From: Streptomyces sclerotialus | GTDB taxonomy: Bacteria; Actinomycetota; Actinomycetes; Streptomycetales; Streptomycetaceae | NCBI RefSeq assembly: GCF_040907265.1 | Contig: NZ_JBFOHP010000002.1 | Location: 6,510,001 to 6,574,000, forward strand | Length of the DNA stretch: 64,000 bases | Direction of reading: 5' to 3' | In this document: piece after piece, positions 61,221 through 64,000 of the stretch | Position numbering within the stretch: position 1 is the first letter of the stretch | Layout of the letters: each line of letters opens with the position of its first letter | Notes under the pieces: generated by a model | The model's input: only the letters and a program-made list of their open reading frames with translations | What the model was told of the DNA's origin: nothing | The model's database searches: none | Position numbers and translations under genes: made by a program

Positions 61221-64000
61221 GTGGCGAACCCGATGGTGTTCATGTTCGCGGGGCAGGGCTCGCAGTTCTACGGCATGGGCAGGGAACTGCGCGCGACACA
61301 TCCGGTGTTCGACCACACGTTGCGGTCGCTCGACACCATGTTCGCCGACGCCGGGCTGCCGGGGCAGCTGGACGAGCTGTACCGCACCGACAGGGGGCTG
61401 CGCGACCCCTTCGACCGCTTCGCCCACACCCACCCGGCGATCCTCATGGTCGAACTGGGCCTGCTGGACGTGCTGCTGGCCGAGGGCATCACGCCGGACT
61501 ACGTACTCGGCACCAGTCTGGGCGAGTACGCCGCCGCGGCCGCCGCGGGGGTGCTGGACCGCGAAGACCTCACCCGCGCGGTCGCCGCCCAGGTACGGCT
61601 CACCGAGGACCTGTGCCCGCCCGGCGGTATGCTCGCCGTGCTCACCGACGTCACCCGGTTCGACCCGGAACTGCCCCGCTGGCGGGGGCTGGAGCTGGCG
61701 GCGGTCAACTACGCGCGGCACTTCGTGGTGTCCGGCGCCCCCGACGCGCTGGACGCGGCCGAGCGGGCACTGGGCGCCGAGGGCACGGCCTGTCAACGCC
61801 TGCCGGTGCGCTACGCCTTCCACTCCGCCCAGGTGGATGTGGTGGCTGAGCCGTATCAGCGGATGATGGCGGCCATCCCGCTGAGCGCCCCCAAGGTGGA
61901 GCTGGTCTCCTGCGCGACCGGCGCGGTCACCGACCGGGTCACGCCCGAGCACATGTGGAACACGGTGCGCGGCCCGATCCGCTTCCAGGAAGCGATCCGG
62001 ACGCTGGAGGCGAAGCACGACGGGGTGCGCTACGTCGACCTCGGCCCGTCCCCGACGCTGGCGAACTTCGCCGCGCAGTCCTTCCGTACCGGCTCCGGAG
62101 CGCGGGCGGAGGCACTGCTCCACCCCTTCGTGCCTCCCGACACGGCGCTGGCGAAAATCAGGGAGATCTGCCGCCCGGCCCCTGCCCCTGCCCCCGCCCC
62201 GGCCCGCCGGCCCGTCGAGCCGGTGGCGTTGCTGTTCCCCGGCCAGGGCTCCCAGCGGCGGGGAATGGCCGACGGGCTGTTCCAGGAGTTCCCCGACCTG
62301 GTCGCGGAGGCGGACGACATCCTCGGCTACTCGGTCGAGGAGCTCTGCCGGGACGACCCGAGAGGTGAGCTGGACCGTACCGAGTTCACCCAGCCCGCGC
62401 TGTTCGTCGCCAACGCGCTGCACTACCGCGCCTGGCAGCGCGAACACGGTGACCGGGCGGCGTTCCTCGCGGGCCACAGCCTCGGCGAGTACTCCGCTCT
62501 GTGGGCGGCGGGCGCCTTCGACTTCGGCACCGGGCTGCGACTGGTGCGCAAGCGCGGCGCGTTGATGGCCGCGGCGCCCGAGGGTGCCATGGCCGCGGTG
62601 GTCGGGCTGGACGAGGACCAGGTCCGAGGCGTGCTGTCGGACGGCGAGCTGTCCGCCGTCGACGTCGCCAACCTCAACGGCGCCGGTCAGGTGGTGGTGT
62701 CCGGCCCCCGCCAGGCGGTGCTCGGCGCCAGGGCCGCCTTCCTGGCCGCCGGTGCCACCGGGTACGTCCCGCTGCGTGTGAGCGGCGCCTTCCACTCCCG
62801 CCGGATGGCGGCCGCCGCGCGGGACTTCGCCGGTTTCCTCGCGACTGCGGACCTGCGGGCGCCCCGGCTGCCGGTGATCGCCAACACCACCGGTGCGCCG
62901 TACCCCGACGGCGACATCCGCCCCGTACTCACGGCCCAGCTCGTCCAGCCCGTGCGCTGGGAGGACAGCGTGCGGTATCTGCTCTCCCAGCGGGTTCCCG
63001 AGCTCGTGGAGGTGGGCCCCGGGACGGTGCTCACCAGGTTGGTGGACAAGATCCGCGCGGCCGGACCGACCGTGCCCGCCCCGGCGGCGCCACCGGAGCG
63101 GAAGCCGGTCACCGGCGGCCGCGGGGCGGGCACGACCGGTACCTCCGCACCGGGACGTGCCCTGGGCAGCGACCGGTTCCGTGCCGAGTACGGGGTCCGG
63201 CACGCCTATGTGTGCGGGTCCATGTTCCGCGGCATCGCGTCCGAGGCCATGGTCGCCAGGGCCGCCCGAGCCGGACTGCTCGCCTTCTACGGCGCGGGGG
63301 GACTGGCTCCGGAGGCGGTCGACGCGGCGCTGGGCCGGCTGCGGTCCCAGGTGGGCGACCGCACCTTCGGGGTGAACCTGCCGGCGGGACCGGGCGCGGA
63401 GCGGCTGGTGGACCTGCTGCTCTCCCATGAAGTGAGCGTGCTGGAGGCGTCGGGTGCCACCGATGTCACTCCGGCACTCGCGCGCTACCGGCTGCGTGGC
63501 CTGGCCCGGGGAGCCGACGGCGAGGTGGTGGCGCGCCACCGTGTCCTGGCCAAGGTCACCAGGCCCGAGGCGGTCGAGGCGTTCCTGCGTCCGGTGCCGG
63601 AGAAGCTGGTGCGCGCGTTGCGCGGCAGGGGCGCGGTCACAGCGGAGCAGGCCGAGCTCGCCGCGCTCCTGCCTGCCGCCGACGACATCTGCCTGGAGGC
63701 GGACTCCGGCGGTCACACCGACCGTGGTGTGCTCACGGTGCTGCTCCCCACGGCGCTGCGGCTGCGGGCGCGCCGCGGAGCGGAACGAGTGCGGCTGGGC
63801 GCAGCGGGCGGGCTCGGCACGCCGGAGGCGGTCGCCGCCGCGTTCCTGCTCGGTGCGGACTTCGTCCTCACCGGGTCGGTGAACCTGTGCACGGCCGAGT
63901 CGGGGATCAGCGGCGTGGCCAAGGACATGCTGGAGCGCCTCGGGGCCGGTGACACGGACTACGTCCCGAGTGCCGGGGCCTTTGAGACGGGCGGGCAGAC
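61221..64000 (+). CDS. trans-AT PKS accessory protein: acyl hydrolase-acyltransferase-enoyl reductase (partial)
   Basis: GTG 61221 is preceded by GAGGAGGGA. The frame stays open to the window end, giving at least 926 residues. Domain 1 (about 1-310): FAGQGSQF and GTSLGE (Ser near 98); the arginine that binds the malonyl carboxylate is replaced by Gln ('AAQVRLTEDL'), the mark of PedC-type proofreading acyl hydrolases. Domain 2 (about 330-640): FPGQGSQ, GHSLGE (Ser near 420), the Arg kept in 'RKRGALM' and GAFHS, a malonyl-CoA acyltransferase working in trans. Domain 3 (from about 650): PfaD-type FMN enoyl reductase with 'EADSGGHTD' near 825 and 'GAAGGLGTPEAVAAAFLLGAD'. This trio is diagnostic of trans-AT PKS clusters, so AT-less PKS genes should follow to the right. 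Confidence 0.93.
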   Translation, partial: MANPMVFMFAGQGSQFYGMGRELRATHPVFDHTLRSLDTMFADAGLPGQLDELYRTDRGLRDPFDRFAHTHPAILMVELGLLDVLLAEGITPDYVLGTSLGEYAAAAAAGVLDREDLTRAVAAQVRLTEDLCPPGGMLAVLTDVTRFDPELPRWRGLELAAVNYARHFVVSGAPDALDAAERALGAEGTACQRLPVRYAFHSAQVDVVAEPYQRMMAAIPLSAPKVELVSCATGAVTDRVTPEHMWNTVRGPIRFQEAIRTLEAKHDGVRYVDLGPSPTLANFAAQSFRTGSGARAEALLHPFVPPDTALAKIREICRPAPAPAPAPARRPVEPVALLFPGQGSQRRGMADGLFQEFPDLVAEADDILGYSVEELCRDDPRGELDRTEFTQPALFVANALHYRAWQREHGDRAAFLAGHSLGEYSALWAAGAFDFGTGLRLVRKRGALMAAAPEGAMAAVVGLDEDQVRGVLSDGELSAVDVANLNGAGQVVVSGPRQAVLGARAAFLAAGATGYVPLRVSGAFHSRRMAAAARDFAGFLATADLRAPRLPVIANTTGAPYPDGDIRPVLTAQLVQPVRWEDSVRYLLSQRVPELVEVGPGTVLTRLVDKIRAAGPTVPAPAAPPERKPVTGGRGAGTTGTSAPGRALGSDRFRAEYGVRHAYVCGSMFRGIASEAMVARAARAGLLAFYGAGGLAPEAVDAALGRLRSQVGDRTFGVNLPAGPGAERLVDLLLSHEVSVLEASGATDVTPALARYRLRGLARGADGEVVARHRVLAKVTRPEAVEAFLRPVPEKLVRALRGRGAVTAEQAELAALLPAADDICLEADSGGHTDRGVLTVLLPTALRLRARRGAERVRLGAAGGLGTPEAVAAAFLLGADFVLTGSVNLCTAESGISGVAKDMLERLGAGDTDYVPSAGAFETGGQ

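Overview
The window is high-GC actinobacterial DNA and almost certainly comes from a Streptomyces chromosome. The evidence is strong G/C bias at third codon positions, GTG starts, 4-bp stop/start overlaps, a two-domain geosmin synthase, Ku and LigD-type repair genes, and rare TTA leucine codons. I see no rRNA, tRNA or CRISPR array.

Left part (1-26.7 kb). This is chromosomal background with scars of rearrangement. Two halves of a putative reductive pyrimidine (or hydantoin) catabolic locus lie about 20 kb apart. A nitrilase-type amidohydrolase and a class-III aminotransferase sit at 0.7-2.9 kb. Dihydropyrimidinase, an LLM-type oxidoreductase and an NCS1 permease sit at 22.65-26.65 kb, and a decayed second copy of the dihydropyrimidinase 5' end lies just before them. 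In between are an NHEJ cluster (ATP-dependent ligase, LigD polymerase domain, Ku), an RsbW-like ATPase, an Acg-type nitroreductase, a dihydrolipoamide dehydrogenase, a TTA-containing ABC exporter, a secreted endonuclease, a WYL/UvrA double pseudogene, a secreted M4 protease, geosmin synthase, a CGNR regulator with epoxide hydrolase, a transposase relic and an APH-like kinase.

Middle (26.7-28.2 kb). A strong terminator is followed by about 1.2 kb without a convincing gene, then a promoter region with 11-bp-phased CTTGACC repeats in front of an XRE-SARP-NB-ARC regulator that carries a TTA codon.

Right part (28.2 kb to the window end). This is a large hybrid NRPS / trans-AT PKS biosynthetic cluster that I cannot match to a known product. 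It holds a KamA-type radical SAM enzyme translationally coupled to a C-A-T-R NRPS and a second leucyl-tRNA synthetase. A tightly coupled minus-strand operon encodes an adenylation-carrier didomain, P450, type II thioesterase with a Cys nucleophile, amidinotransferase, membrane desaturase/hydroxylase and a second, leucine-like adenylation-carrier didomain. Other units encode an amino-acid oxidase, free carrier protein and MbtH protein, two 2-oxoglutarate dioxygenases from different families, and a C-A-T-E-C NRPS followed by a beta-lactamase-fold hydrolase, an acyl-CoA ligase and an AH-AT-ER protein that runs off the window. The AH-AT-ER protein implies AT-less PKS genes further right. The extra LeuRS is best read as a resistant target copy, so the product is predicted to inhibit leucyl-tRNA synthetase. 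A leucine-like adenylation code in the same cluster is compatible with a leucine-containing or leucine-mimicking compound.
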